From the NCBI GenBank assembly GCA_022616375.1, contig JAKEEW010000859.1, positions 1 through 36,654 of the forward strand: a DNA stretch of 36,654 nt. Reading direction: 5' to 3'. The notes below the pieces were generated by a model. The model searched no databases. It had not been told where the DNA came from and saw only the letters and a program-made list of their open reading frames with translations. This stretch comes from Sporichthyaceae bacterium. Lineage in GTDB: Bacteria > Actinomycetota > Actinomycetes > JAKEEW01. This document shows positions 36,501-36,654 of this stretch, piece after piece. Both the position numbers and the translations under genes were made by a program. Positions within the stretch are counted from its first letter, which is position 1. The number at the start of each line of letters is the position of its first letter.

Positions 36501-36654
36501 ATGTCAGGCGAGGCCGAGGTCGGCGACCCGTCGGTCGGTCCGTTAGCCGGCGCGGAAGCCGCCGAGATCGCAGGCGAGCACACGACCGAGACGCCGGCCC
36601 AAACCGCCGAGACGCCGGTGGAAGCAGCCGAGACGCCGGTGGAAGCAGCCGAGA
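36501..36654 (+). CDS. partial ORF with acidic Ala/Glu/Thr/Pro repeats, runs off the window
   Basis: ATG 36501, MSGEAEVGDPSVGPLAGAEAAEIAGEHTTETPAQTAETPVEAAETPVEAAE; 21-bp repeat from 36606. Confidence 0.6.
   Translation, partial: MSGEAEVGDPSVGPLAGAEAAEIAGEHTTETPAQTAETPVEAAETPVEAAE

Noticed and set aside
1-36654. CRISPR array, tRNA, rRNA, integrase or transposase
   Set aside because: No regularly spaced repeats with unique spacers, no tRNA cloverleaf/CCA end, and no ORF with recombinase or DDE motifs was recognised by eye; a tool-based scan would be needed to exclude them formally.

Overview
High-GC actinobacterial-type chromosome segment of 36.65 kb with gene-dense operons; all calls come from reading the ORF translations and the DNA by eye, with no searches run. 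Left to right: (i) a partial actinobacterial type IV secretion/conjugation-like cluster (small putative pilin-like membrane protein, VirB8/TcpC-like protein, TrbL/VirB6-like multi-TM protein, SCO6880-family protein) ending in a VirB4-like ATPase that breaks off ~30 codons after its Walker A motif near 5333; (ii) a double-HTH XRE regulator and a vapBC toxin-antitoxin pair at that breakpoint; (iii) a purine/urate catabolism operon (OHCU decarboxylase, HIU hydrolase, urate oxidase, three xanthine dehydrogenase subunits, 8-oxoguanine-deaminase-like amidohydrolase); (iv) on the minus strand a valyl-tRNA synthetase of a divergent motif type, a D,D-carboxypeptidase with a tandem-repeat tail and a GT39-type glycosyltransferase; (v) a methylmalonyl-CoA mutase-family large subunit, an uncharacterised 2TM protein with a possible PLD-like domain, and an M20 amidohydrolase; (vi) a nucleoside uptake/salvage operon (BMP lipoprotein, ABC ATPase, two permeases, cytidine deaminase, thymidine phosphorylase, cupin), then PspC, M16 peptidase, adenosine deaminase and a secreted HELTH metalloprotease-like protein; (vii) the start of a repeat-rich ORF. 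The most notable non-coding signals are several large intergenic palindromes (perfect 19-bp and 24-bp arms, plus two long-loop hairpins whose mismatches are mostly RNA wobble pairs), a 13-bp hairpin inside the ABC operon, a 13-bp hairpin predicted at the 5' end of an mRNA, and several predicted leaderless promoters. No rRNA, tRNA, CRISPR array, integrase or transposase was recognised.
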